A DNA stretch of 64,000 nucleotides from Methylopila sp. M107 (lineage in GTDB: Bacteria > Pseudomonadota > Alphaproteobacteria > Rhizobiales > Methylopilaceae): positions 2,212,176 to 2,276,175 of the forward strand of contig NZ_ARWB01000001.1 of the NCBI RefSeq assembly GCF_000384475.1, written 5' to 3'. Made by a program: the position numbers and the translations under genes. The notes under the pieces are model-generated. The model was not told the origin of the DNA and did no database searches. It saw nothing but the letters and a program-made list of their open reading frames with translations. Shown one piece after another: positions 48,771 through 55,920 of this stretch (its first letter is position 1; each line of letters begins with the position of its first letter).

Positions 48771-49406
48771 TCAGCCGATCTTCGACTTTACGACGTCGTA
48801 GGTCTTGGCCGTGGTCGTCGCAGCGCTGCCGAGCAGCGCCTCAAGGTCCGCGAGACGCCCGTCGGCGAAGTCGCGATCCTTGATCGAGGCCGCGTTGACC
48901 CGCACGTTCAGCGCGGCGGACAGCAGACCCGCATAGGCCGACTGCACCGCGACGCCGGCGTCGGAGATCACGTTGAGATTGCCTTTGTCGGCGGTCTCTT
49001 CCGCGAGCTTCACGACTTCGGCGCAGAGCTTGGCGCATTCGAGGGGGACGTCGGTCGCCTCCTTCAGCGCCGCCTGGATCTTGGCGGTGCGGGCGGCCTT
49101 GGCCTCGTCGTTCTCGCCCTTCGGCAGACCGTAGGCGCCCATGACGGCGTCGAACGCCTGGACGTCGTCCTCGATCGCCTTGGTGAGCTCGGCCCGGAGC
49201 TTTTCGGACTTTTCGAGCACCGCCTTCAGGTCGGCTTCGACCTCGACATACTTCGGCTTGCCGATGGTGAGGTTGCACACCATCGAAACGAGCGCCGCGC
49301 CCATGGCGCCGGAGATGGCGGCCGCGCCGCCGCCGCCGGGCGTCGGGCGTTCGCTGGCGAGATCGTCGAGGAACGCGCCGAGCGCCTGATCCTGTGCGCC
49401 GGCCAT
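48771..49406 (-). CDS. fchA: Methenyltetrahydrofolate cyclohydrolase FchA
   Basis: 211 residues from the ATG at 49406, which overlaps the mtdA stop (TGATG). The FTCD-C-type fold is shown by ERPTPGGGGAAAISGAMGAALVSMVCNLTIGK and NLNVISDAGVAVQSAYAGLLSAALNVRVNAASIKD. It hydrolyses methenyl-H4F to formyl-H4F, with MtdA, in C1 transfer to serine. A GTG one codon upstream is a possible alternative start. Confidence 0.95.
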   Translation of the reverse strand: MAGAQDQALGAFLDDLASERPTPGGGGAAAISGAMGAALVSMVCNLTIGKPKYVEVEADLKAVLEKSEKLRAELTKAIEDDVQAFDAVMGAYGLPKGENDEAKAARTAKIQAALKEATDVPLECAKLCAEVVKLAEETADKGNLNVISDAGVAVQSAYAGLLSAALNVRVNAASIKDRDFADGRLADLEALLGSAATTTAKTYDVVKSKIG

Positions 49407-50272
49407 CACGCCATTTCCTTCGCGAGCGCGTAGATCTCGTCGGCGTCGTAGGACTGGTCGGCGGACTCGAACAGCTTGCCGATCAGCGTGCGGTGGAGCT
49501 TCAGCTTCAGCCCGCCGAGGCCGAGCGCGCCGATGGCGAGCTTGCCGTGACGCTCCTTGGCCTTGTCCATCGCGTCGATGCCGCCGATGCCGAGCGGGGG
49601 CTGGGCGTTGTAGTCGACCACGATCTCGATCGAGGCCTCGTCCTTCCAGTTGGCTTCGTTCAGCAGCTCGAAGCCGATCGCGCCGGCCGCGAACACCAGG
49701 TTCGCGCCCTTTACCGCGGCGGCGCGGGCCGCCTCGTCCTTGGCCTCGATCGCCTCGACCTTGACGCCGAAGCGCTTCTCGATCGCGTCAGCGGCCTTCT
49801 GGGTCTTGTCGAGCGACCGGCCCGTGATCGCGACAGTCGCGCCTTCCTTGCCCAGCATCACGGCCGAGCGCATGCCTACCGGACCGGTGCCGGCCAGGAT
49901 CACGGCCTTCTTGCCCTTGATGTCCCCGCCCGCGGCCTTGACCGCGATCGCGACGCCGGCCGCGGCGGTCGTGTTGGAGCCGTTCGAGTCCAGCATCACG
50001 GAGACGCGGAACGGGCCGAAGAAGCGCTTCTTGACCGCGTCGAACACGGCCTCGCCTGCGGTCATGTCGCCGCCGCCGACGAAGATCGCGGTCGACTTCT
50101 TCTCGGACCCGCCGCGGGTGTAGATCGTGCCGTCGACATAGGCGCCGACATTGTCAGGGTTCACGCCGCCATAGCCGGCGATGTGGTCGGCGCCGCCGTC
50201 ATAGCCGACGACGACGTCGAACACGCTCGGGGCCGGATCGGTGTCGAACTGGAAAAGCAGCTTCTTGGTCAT
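49406..50272 (-). CDS. mtdA: NADP-dependent methylene-H4F/methylene-H4MPT dehydrogenase MtdA
   Basis: 288 residues, the typical length. Starts MTKKLLFQFDTDPAPSVFDVVVGYDGGADHIAGYGGV. The NADP-binding segment is AVILAGTGPVGMRSAVMLGKEGATVAITGRS at about residues 125-155. It is a marker of alphaproteobacterial methylotrophs and connects formaldehyde-derived C1 to the serine cycle and NADPH. It is coupled to fchA. Confidence 0.97.
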   Translation of the reverse strand: MTKKLLFQFDTDPAPSVFDVVVGYDGGADHIAGYGGVNPDNVGAYVDGTIYTRGGSEKKSTAIFVGGGDMTAGEAVFDAVKKRFFGPFRVSVMLDSNGSNTTAAAGVAIAVKAAGGDIKGKKAVILAGTGPVGMRSAVMLGKEGATVAITGRSLDKTQKAADAIEKRFGVKVEAIEAKDEAARAAAVKGANLVFAAGAIGFELLNEANWKDEASIEIVVDYNAQPPLGIGGIDAMDKAKERHGKLAIGALGLGGLKLKLHRTLIGKLFESADQSYDADEIYALAKEMA

Positions 50273-50281
50273 GTTCTTCCC

Positions 50282-50470
50282 TTAGGCCCTGCTCTCGGCG
50301 GGCTCCGTCTTGTTTGTCATGCAAGCGCCGGCCTCGGCGGCCGGATTGGCCTCGCTGGCCAGGACCGTCTCCCGCAGATCGAAGGCGCGGTCGTCCGTCC
50401 GGACCGCGTTCCTGAGGAACGCGTCCTTCAGAATGTCGAGCGTCGTCGATCCGGCGGGAGCGTCGGTCAC
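50282..50470 (-). CDS. 62-residue conserved-position small protein, function unknown
   Basis: GTG at 50470 is preceded by GGAG (within the last hprA codons) 8 bases away; the stop is 9 bp before mtdA. Sequence starts MTDAPAGSTTLDILKDAF, then LRNAVRTDDRAFDLRETVLAS and a loose tail with one Cys. It sits in the tight hprA-mtdA junction of an operon, which supports real translation. No family recognised. Confidence 0.6.
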   Translation of the reverse strand: MTDAPAGSTTLDILKDAFLRNAVRTDDRAFDLRETVLASEANPAAEAGACMTNKTEPAESRA

Positions 50471-50475
50471 GCGGC

Positions 50476-51417
50476 TCACTCCACGATGTTGGACGGCTTG
50501 CCCGCCACGAAGTTCTCGACGTTGTCGATCAGCTGATCTGCGAGGATCTGCATCGCCTCCTTGGAGGCCCAGGCGACGTGCGGCGTCACGATCAGGTTCG
50601 GAAGATCCGCGTCGCACAGGATGTTGCCGTCGCGCGGAGGTTCGGGAACCACGACGTCGAAGCCTGCGCCGCCGATCTCGCCGGACTTCAGCGCCTCGAG
50701 CAGCGCCGCCTCGTCGACGAGGCCGCCGCGCGCCGTGTTGATCAGCAGCGCGCTGTTCTTCATCTTCTTGAACTGCTCGGCGCCGAACATGTTCTTGGTG
50801 TCGGGCGTCAGCGGCACATGGATGGTGATGACGTCGCTCTCGGTGAGCACCGTCTCGAAATCGACGAGGCCGTCCTGCGGGAACACGTCGTAGGGCAGCA
50901 CGGTCATGCCGAGCGCCTCGGCCCGCTTGCCGATCGACTTGCCGAGCGCGCCGTAGCCGACGATGCCGAGCTTGGAGCCGGCGATGTCGTAGATCGGATA
51001 GTCGAAGTAGCAGAACTGGCTCGACTTCGCCCAATCGCCGCGCTTCACGGAATTGGCGTAGGGCACGATCGAGCGGCGCAACGCGAACATCAGCCCGATG
51101 ACATGCTCGGGCACGGTGTTGAACGCATAGCCGCGGATGTTGGAGATCGTGATCCCCTGCGCCTTGGCCTGCGGCTTGTCGATGATGTCGGTGCCGGTCG
51201 CGGCGACGGCGATCAGCTTGAGATTGGGCAGCGCCTTCAGCGTCTCGGCGCGCATAGGCACCTTGTTGATCAGCGCGATGTCGGCGTCCTTGAGGCGCTC
51301 GACGATGTCGTCATGCGTCCAGGTCGAGTCGTACTCGGTGTACTCGTGCTCGAAGTCCGGGCGGCGGACCTTCGCGTCCACGCTTTCGCGATCGAGAAAG
51401 ACGATTCTATGCGTCAC
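50476..51417 (-). CDS. hprA: Hydroxypyruvate reductase (glycerate dehydrogenase)
   Basis: 313 residues from a GTG at 51417. D-2-hydroxyacid dehydrogenase fold with the NAD motif GIVGYGALGKSIGKRAE at about residue 150, the catalytic Arg region INTARGGLVDE, Glu in PEPPRDGN and His in TPHVAWAS. It reduces hydroxypyruvate to glycerate in the serine cycle. It follows sgaA by 122 bp, which contain a strong hairpin. Confidence 0.96.
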   Translation of the reverse strand: MTHRIVFLDRESVDAKVRRPDFEHEYTEYDSTWTHDDIVERLKDADIALINKVPMRAETLKALPNLKLIAVAATGTDIIDKPQAKAQGITISNIRGYAFNTVPEHVIGLMFALRRSIVPYANSVKRGDWAKSSQFCYFDYPIYDIAGSKLGIVGYGALGKSIGKRAEALGMTVLPYDVFPQDGLVDFETVLTESDVITIHVPLTPDTKNMFGAEQFKKMKNSALLINTARGGLVDEAALLEALKSGEIGGAGFDVVVPEPPRDGNILCDADLPNLIVTPHVAWASKEAMQILADQLIDNVENFVAGKPSNIVE

Positions 51418-51496
51418 GGCTGAAACCCCGTTGTTGGGCGGGCGCGCGTGGGCGCCAGCCTGGCTTGCGAGAGGCGGGATATGGCGCGGAAAATTC

Positions 51497-51526
51497 CCGC
51501 GGCGCGCCCTGAATAGCGCGCCGCGG
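51497..51526 (-). other. Strong hairpin between sgaA and hprA
   Basis: Perfect 11-bp arms CCGCGGCGCGC / GCGCGCCGCGG with an 8-base loop, 13 bp past the sgaA stop. It is not followed by T residues on the minus strand. It could stabilise the 3' end of sgaA mRNA or partly end transcription. Confidence 0.6.
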
Positions 51527-51539
51527 CGAACTTATCGCG

Positions 51540-52748
51540 TCACGCAGCCTTCGGGGTCGCGGCCTGGGCTTCGATCGGGTTGTCGCGCAGGTAGTCCTGC
51601 GCGGCGCCGACGCCCGAGCCGGCCTTGATCTTCACGCCGTTGTCGAGCATCGCCATCTCCGCGCCCGCAAGCGCGCCGAGCAGCATCAGCTCGTTCAGGT
51701 CGCCGATATGGCCGATGCGGAACACCTTGCCGGCCACCTTCGACAGGCCCGCGCCGAGCGCGAGATTGTAGCGGTTGTAGGCCGTCGCGATGATCTTCGC
51801 GGCGTCGATGCCCTCGGGCGCGAGGATCGCGCTCACCGTGTCGGAGTGCCAGCGCGGGGACTTCGCGCAGAGCTTGAGGCCCCACGCGTCGATCGCCTTG
51901 CGGGTGGCGTTGGCGAGCACCGAGTGACGATGGAAGATCTGCTCGAGACCCTCGTCCTCGATGCAGGCGAGCGCCTCCTTGAGGCCGTGCAGCAGCGGGG
52001 TCGCCGGCGTGTAGGGGAAGTAGCCGGACGGGTTGGTGTTGATGTGGTCCTGGAAGTCGAAATAGACCTTGTTGAGCTTCGAGTTCTTGCGGAGGTTCAG
52101 CGCCTTCTGGCTGACCGCGACGAAGCCGAGGCCGGCCGGAAGCATCAGGCCCTTCTGCGAGCCCGAAACCGCGCAGTCGACCTTCCACTCGTCGAAGCGG
52201 AAGTCGATCGAGCCGAGGCCCGAGACCGAGTCGACCAGCAGCAGCGCCGGATGCTTGGCGGCGTCGATCGCCTTGCGGATCGCGCCGATGTTCGAGGTCA
52301 CGCCCGTCGCGGTCTCGTTGTGCACGACCATGACGGCCTTGATCTCATGCGCCTTGTCGGCGACGAGGGCCTCTTCGATCTTCTCCTCATGGGCGCCCGT
52401 GCCCCACTCCTCTTCGAGGATCTGCACGTCGAGGCCGAGGCGCTGGGCCATATCGGTCCAGAGATGCGAGAACTGGCCGAAGCGCGAGTTCAGGACCTTG
52501 TCGCCAGGCGCGAGCGTGTTGGCGAGAGCGGCTTCCCAGCCGCCGGTGCCCGAGGACGGGAAGATGAAGACCTGACCTTCGGTGGTCTTGTAGACCTTCT
52601 TCAGGCCTTCGTAGAGCGGCTTGGTCAGCTCCGGGAAAATCGGCGAGCGATGATCCTCTTGAGAAACCACCATGGCGCGCAGCACGCGCTCCGGCACGTT
52701 GGTCGGGCCGGGAACGAACAGAAAATTCTTGCCGGGACGTCTCGCCAT
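51540..52748 (-). CDS. sgaA: Serine-glyoxylate aminotransferase
   Basis: 402 residues from the ATG at 52748 (MARRPGKNFLFVPGPTNVPERVL), with AGGAGG placed 7 bases before it. Class V aminotransferase with the PLP lysine in SGSQKGLMLPAG at about residue 195, SSGTGGWEAALANTL and LLLVDSVSGLGSIDFRFDEW. It converts serine plus glyoxylate to hydroxypyruvate plus glycine. It is the first gene of the serine-cycle cluster. Confidence 0.96.
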   Translation of the reverse strand: MARRPGKNFLFVPGPTNVPERVLRAMVVSQEDHRSPIFPELTKPLYEGLKKVYKTTEGQVFIFPSSGTGGWEAALANTLAPGDKVLNSRFGQFSHLWTDMAQRLGLDVQILEEEWGTGAHEEKIEEALVADKAHEIKAVMVVHNETATGVTSNIGAIRKAIDAAKHPALLLVDSVSGLGSIDFRFDEWKVDCAVSGSQKGLMLPAGLGFVAVSQKALNLRKNSKLNKVYFDFQDHINTNPSGYFPYTPATPLLHGLKEALACIEDEGLEQIFHRHSVLANATRKAIDAWGLKLCAKSPRWHSDTVSAILAPEGIDAAKIIATAYNRYNLALGAGLSKVAGKVFRIGHIGDLNELMLLGALAGAEMAMLDNGVKIKAGSGVGAAQDYLRDNPIEAQAATPKAA

Positions 52749-52960
52749 TGTTTCCTCCTTTGAAGCCTTCTTGAGGCGCATTATAGACGAAGTTCTTGTT
52801 TACACGATGCGACAGCTAGTCACGCTAGATTGACACTGTTATTTTAGTCTTCCTATTGTTCTCTTTCAGAAAAAGTATTGAACCAAATACGACCAAGATA
52901 CGCGTTCAAGCTGTATTGTTTGATAGATATCGTCTATCGTTCTAGACTTGCCGGACGGGC
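52749..52960 (-). promoter_or_regulatory. Promoter region of the serine-cycle operon
   Basis: AT-rich DNA upstream of sgaA. A perfect -10 (TATAAT on the minus strand, 52780-52785) has no good -35, as expected for an activator-dependent promoter. Inverted repeats GATAGA-n5-TCTATC (52922-52938) and CTAG-n6-CTAG (52815-52828) are candidate sites for a LysR-type regulator. In Methylobacterium the serine-cycle genes are controlled by the LysR-type QscR; its use here is inference. Confidence 0.6.
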
Positions 52961-53062
52961 TTTTCGGGCGGCCGCCACGCGCGCGTCCGACGCGCTGTGA
53001 TCACGCGCTCCGACCATGGCGCCAGAACCCCTCCGGTTTCGACAGACACTTTAGAAGGGGCC

Positions 53063-53075
53063 GGGGCACAGCCCC
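53063..53075 (-). terminator. Weak terminator-like hairpin after the queuosine transporter gene
   Basis: Minus strand GGGGC-TGT-GCCCC, five bases past the stop codon; no clear T run. Confidence 0.35.
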
Positions 53076-53080
53076 CTCCC

Positions 53081-53704
53081 TCAGCGCGCGGGGGCCGCGC
53101 GCTCGAACGGCCGGACCACGCCCATCAGCGCGCCATAGGGCGCGAGCAGTAGTCCGGCGAAGATCAGCTTCACGATGAAGTCGTAGACGCCGAGGCTCAC
53201 CCACAGCGGAACCTCGAGGCTCGGCAAGAGAGCGACGGGCGCGGACAGTTCCGGCGCGCCCGCAAAGGCGAGCGAGAAGAACAGCGCGGTGTCGATCGCC
53301 GAGCCCAGCATGCTCGCGGCCAGCGGCGCGCGCCACCAGGCGAGTTGGCGCAGCCGCGCGAACACGGCGACGTCGAGCAGCTGGCCGAACAGGAAGGCGG
53401 TTCCGGACGCCAGCGCGACGCGCGGCGTCGCGAGCGCGACCGACATCGCGACCGCAAGCGCGAAGCCGGCATAGACCGCCAGGCGCGCGCCCGCAGGTCC
53501 GAAGCGTCGGTTGGTCAGATCGGTGACAAGAAAAGCGAAGGGATACGCGAAAGCGCCCCAAGTCAGCTTGTCGTCGAGCCCGTAGTGCTGGACCGGATGC
53601 TGGACCAATACGTTCGCGGCCGCGACGACGAAGGTCATCGCGGCGATGGGAACGATCAGGCGCTTGAGCGGGACACGCGGCGCCGGGGCCGGTTCCGCGC
53701 TCAT
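53081..53704 (-). CDS. yhhQ: Queuosine precursor transporter (YhhQ/DUF165)
   Basis: 207 residues with about six membrane helices. YhhQ-family features are NVLVQHPVQHYGLDDKLTWGAFAYPFAFLVTDLTNRRFG, FGQLLDVAVFARLR and GSAIDTALFFSLAF. The family imports queuosine precursors such as preQ0/preQ1 across the inner membrane. It follows rpmB by only 5 bp on the same strand, so the two are likely co-transcribed. Confidence 0.9.
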   Translation of the reverse strand: MSAEPAPAPRVPLKRLIVPIAAMTFVVAAANVLVQHPVQHYGLDDKLTWGAFAYPFAFLVTDLTNRRFGPAGARLAVYAGFALAVAMSVALATPRVALASGTAFLFGQLLDVAVFARLRQLAWWRAPLAASMLGSAIDTALFFSLAFAGAPELSAPVALLPSLEVPLWVSLGVYDFIVKLIFAGLLLAPYGALMGVVRPFERAAPAR

Positions 53705-53709
53705 CGGCG

Positions 53710-54018
53710 TCAGGAAGCGGCGGCCTGCTGCGGCTCGGCCGAGCCGGCCTTGGCGATCTTACGCTTCAGGTCGCGGGCGTTCTGGCTGAGCTCGAGCTCG
53801 GAGGCCTTGGCGAGGAACGCGTCGAGGCCTCCGCGGTGCTCGACCGAACGCAGCGCGTTCGCTGACACCTTGAGCCGCACCGAACGCCCGAGAGCCTCGG
53901 AGATCAGCGACACCTGGAGCAGGTTCGGCCGGAAGGTCCGGCGGGTCTTGTGGTTCGAGTGGCTGACCTTGTTGCCGGTCAGCACAGCCTTGCCAGTAAG
54001 TTCGCAACGCCGCGACAT
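53710..54018 (-). CDS. rpmB: 50S ribosomal protein L28
   Basis: 102 residues: [38 protein letters not shown], then [21 protein letters not shown]. It is longer than the E. coli protein by a C-terminal extension, as in other alphaproteobacteria. The frame stays open upstream but the ATG at 54018 matches the family start. Confidence 0.97.
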   Translation of the reverse strand: MSRRCELTGKAVLTGNKVSHSNHKTRRTFRPNLLQVSLISEALGRSVRLKVSANALRSVEHRGGLDAFLAKASELELSQNARDLKRKIAKAGSAEPQQAAAS

Positions 54019-54303
54019 GAGGCGTGACTCCTTGGTCTTTCCGTCCCATGCGAGCGCGGCGTCCGTGCCGGACGCGCTCGAAGCGGGCCGTGAATGAGAA
54101 GGCGGCGCTATAGACGAGGGGCGCTCGCGGGTCAAGAAACGCCGGGCGCGACAGTGCGAAATTACCGAGCGCCCGCCGTTTCCGGGGCCGGGCGAAGCCT
54201 CACAATGGGCCAAATCTCGGTTAACGTAACGGAAACGCCGATGGGCCGAGAATCGCCTGCGGTTCCGATCATCCCCGCGCCGAGCAGATCGTTCAAGACG
54301 CCG

Positions 54304-55191
54304 ATGCACCTCATCAATCCGGCCGCAAGGCCCCGCACCGCACGCCTCGCCGGGGCGACGCTCGCAGCGGCCGCGCTGCTGAGCGCAGCCGCGCCCTCCG
54401 ACGCCTCCGCCGAAACGCGGGTCCGGGCGCGCTACGCGCTCACTCTGTCGGGCTTCGACATCGGCTCCGCGACCATGCAGACCGGCGTCGGCAAGGCGAA
54501 CTACGACGTCAACCTGTCGCTGCGCATGTCCGGACTGGCGAAGTTCCTCACCGGCGGCAAGGGCGCCGCGACCTCGCGCGGCTCCTACAGCGAGAAGCGG
54601 GTCATTCCCGTCGCCTATGCGCTCAACACGCGCGCCAACGACAAAGGCCAGCTGGTTCGGTTCGCGATGGCGGGCGGCGCGGTGCGCCAGCTCTCCATTG
54701 AACCGGCGCCAAAGCCGCGGCGCGACGCCGTGGAGGTCACGGAGGCCGACAAGAAGAACATCGTCGATCCGCTGAGCGCGCTCGTCATGCCGGTTTCGGG
54801 TTCCGGCGAGCTGCTGTCGCCGGGCTCCTGCGACCGCACGATTCCGGTTTTCGACGGCCGCCAGCGCTACGACATCCAGCTGCGCTACGACCGCATGGAG
54901 ACCGCGAAGCCCGACACCAGCGACAACGCCGATCCGAAGGCCGCGGCGGGCTATGAGGGCAAGGTCGTGGTCTGCAAGGCGCGCTACCACGCGATCTCGG
55001 GGCACAGGCCCGACCGGCCGAACGTGAAATTCATGGAAGACAACAAGGACATGGAGGTCTGGCTCGCGCCGATCGACGGCACGCGGACCCTCATTCCATG
55101 GAAGATCTCCGTACGGACCGAGATGGGCCTCGCCGTGATCACCGCGACCTCCTTCGTCATCGACAAGGACGCCAAGGGCGCCAATCTCTGA
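54304..55191 (+). CDS. DUF3108 domain periplasmic protein
   Basis: 295 residues with a signal peptide ([24 protein letters not shown]). The DUF3108 pattern is [35 protein letters not shown] and [18 protein letters not shown] with [17 protein letters not shown]. The family is periplasmic with unknown function. Upstream ATGs at 54205 and 54241 would give a longer N-terminus without a better signal peptide. It is divergent from rpmB. Confidence 0.88.
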   Translation: MHLINPAARPRTARLAGATLAAAALLSAAAPSDASAETRVRARYALTLSGFDIGSATMQTGVGKANYDVNLSLRMSGLAKFLTGGKGAATSRGSYSEKRVIPVAYALNTRANDKGQLVRFAMAGGAVRQLSIEPAPKPRRDAVEVTEADKKNIVDPLSALVMPVSGSGELLSPGSCDRTIPVFDGRQRYDIQLRYDRMETAKPDTSDNADPKAAAGYEGKVVVCKARYHAISGHRPDRPNVKFMEDNKDMEVWLAPIDGTRTLIPWKISVRTEMGLAVITATSFVIDKDAKGANL

Positions 55192-55523
55192 GGCCGCTTC
55201 GGCTCCTGTCCGCCGCGCTGATCTGCGCGTCTTTGGCCGGCTTCGCCGCTCCCGGCGCAGTCGCGCAGGCGCCGCGCCTCTCGCCTGCCGGAACCGCCGC
55301 CGCCGTCGTCACGATCGCGCCGAGGAACCGGCTTTTCATCGGCGACAGGGCGATCGCGCCCGATCGGCTCGTCGCCGAGTTGCGGCGTCTGGTCGGGAGC
55401 GAAGGACGCATTCTGCTTCGCGCTGATCGCCGGGTCCGCTACGCCGACGTCATGGTCACGCTCGGTCGGCTGCACGCGGGCGGTTTCCGCCGGGTCGCGT
55501 TGCTGGCCTCGCCTCCCGATTGA
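55188..55523 (+). CDS. Secreted ExbD/TolR-like periplasmic fragment, start uncertain
   Basis: About 111 residues. A signal-like segment ([28 protein letters not shown]) precedes [63 protein letters not shown]. The last part matches the C-terminal periplasmic domain of ExbD/TolR, but the usual N-terminal membrane anchor with its Asp is replaced. No ATG or GTG is well placed. CTG at 55188 overlaps the preceding stop (CTGA); TTG at 55233 and ATG at 55098 are alternatives. Confidence 0.5.
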   Translation: MRPLRLLSAALICASLAGFAAPGAVAQAPRLSPAGTAAAVVTIAPRNRLFIGDRAIAPDRLVAELRRLVGSEGRILLRADRRVRYADVMVTLGRLHAGGFRRVALLASPPD

Positions 55524-55597
55524 CCGCCAGGCACAGGGCCGGGTCGCCAAATCCCCTTCTTTGGTTAACGGATCATTGCCGAACGGCGACACCTAAG

Positions 55598-55803
55598 CCA
55601 TTGGAACGAATCAGGAATTCTGGACGGATCGTCGATTCGGACAGGCTTCGTTCCATCCACGTTCGCGAAAACGCATGGCGCGTCGCGCCTGTTTCGACGC
55701 GAGGGTCGGTTAACAGCGTATGAAACGCGCGCGCTTCCACGCCCGCCATGGTTAACGAAAGGCGCCCGCAAATCGCGCCCAACCCATTGGAACGAATCAG
55801 GAA
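55598..55803. repeat. Pair of 20-bp direct repeats upstream of the helicase gene
   Basis: CCATTGGAACGAATCAGGAA occurs at 55598-55617 and 55784-55803. Each copy is followed some 40 bp later by an inverted partner (TTCGTTCC near 55648; TTCGTTC near 55834). Several GTTAAC-type hexamers lie around them. The 397-bp gap 55524-55920 holds no clear gene. Confidence 0.75.
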
Positions 55804-55920
55804 ATTCACCCCGACCGCCGATTCGCGCCGGGTTCGTTCAGCGCCCGTTCTCAAATCCCGCCCCCGCCGGTCCGCCCGGCCGGGTCGCGTTCGGCCCGAC
55901 TGTCGGTTAAGGATCGCTGA

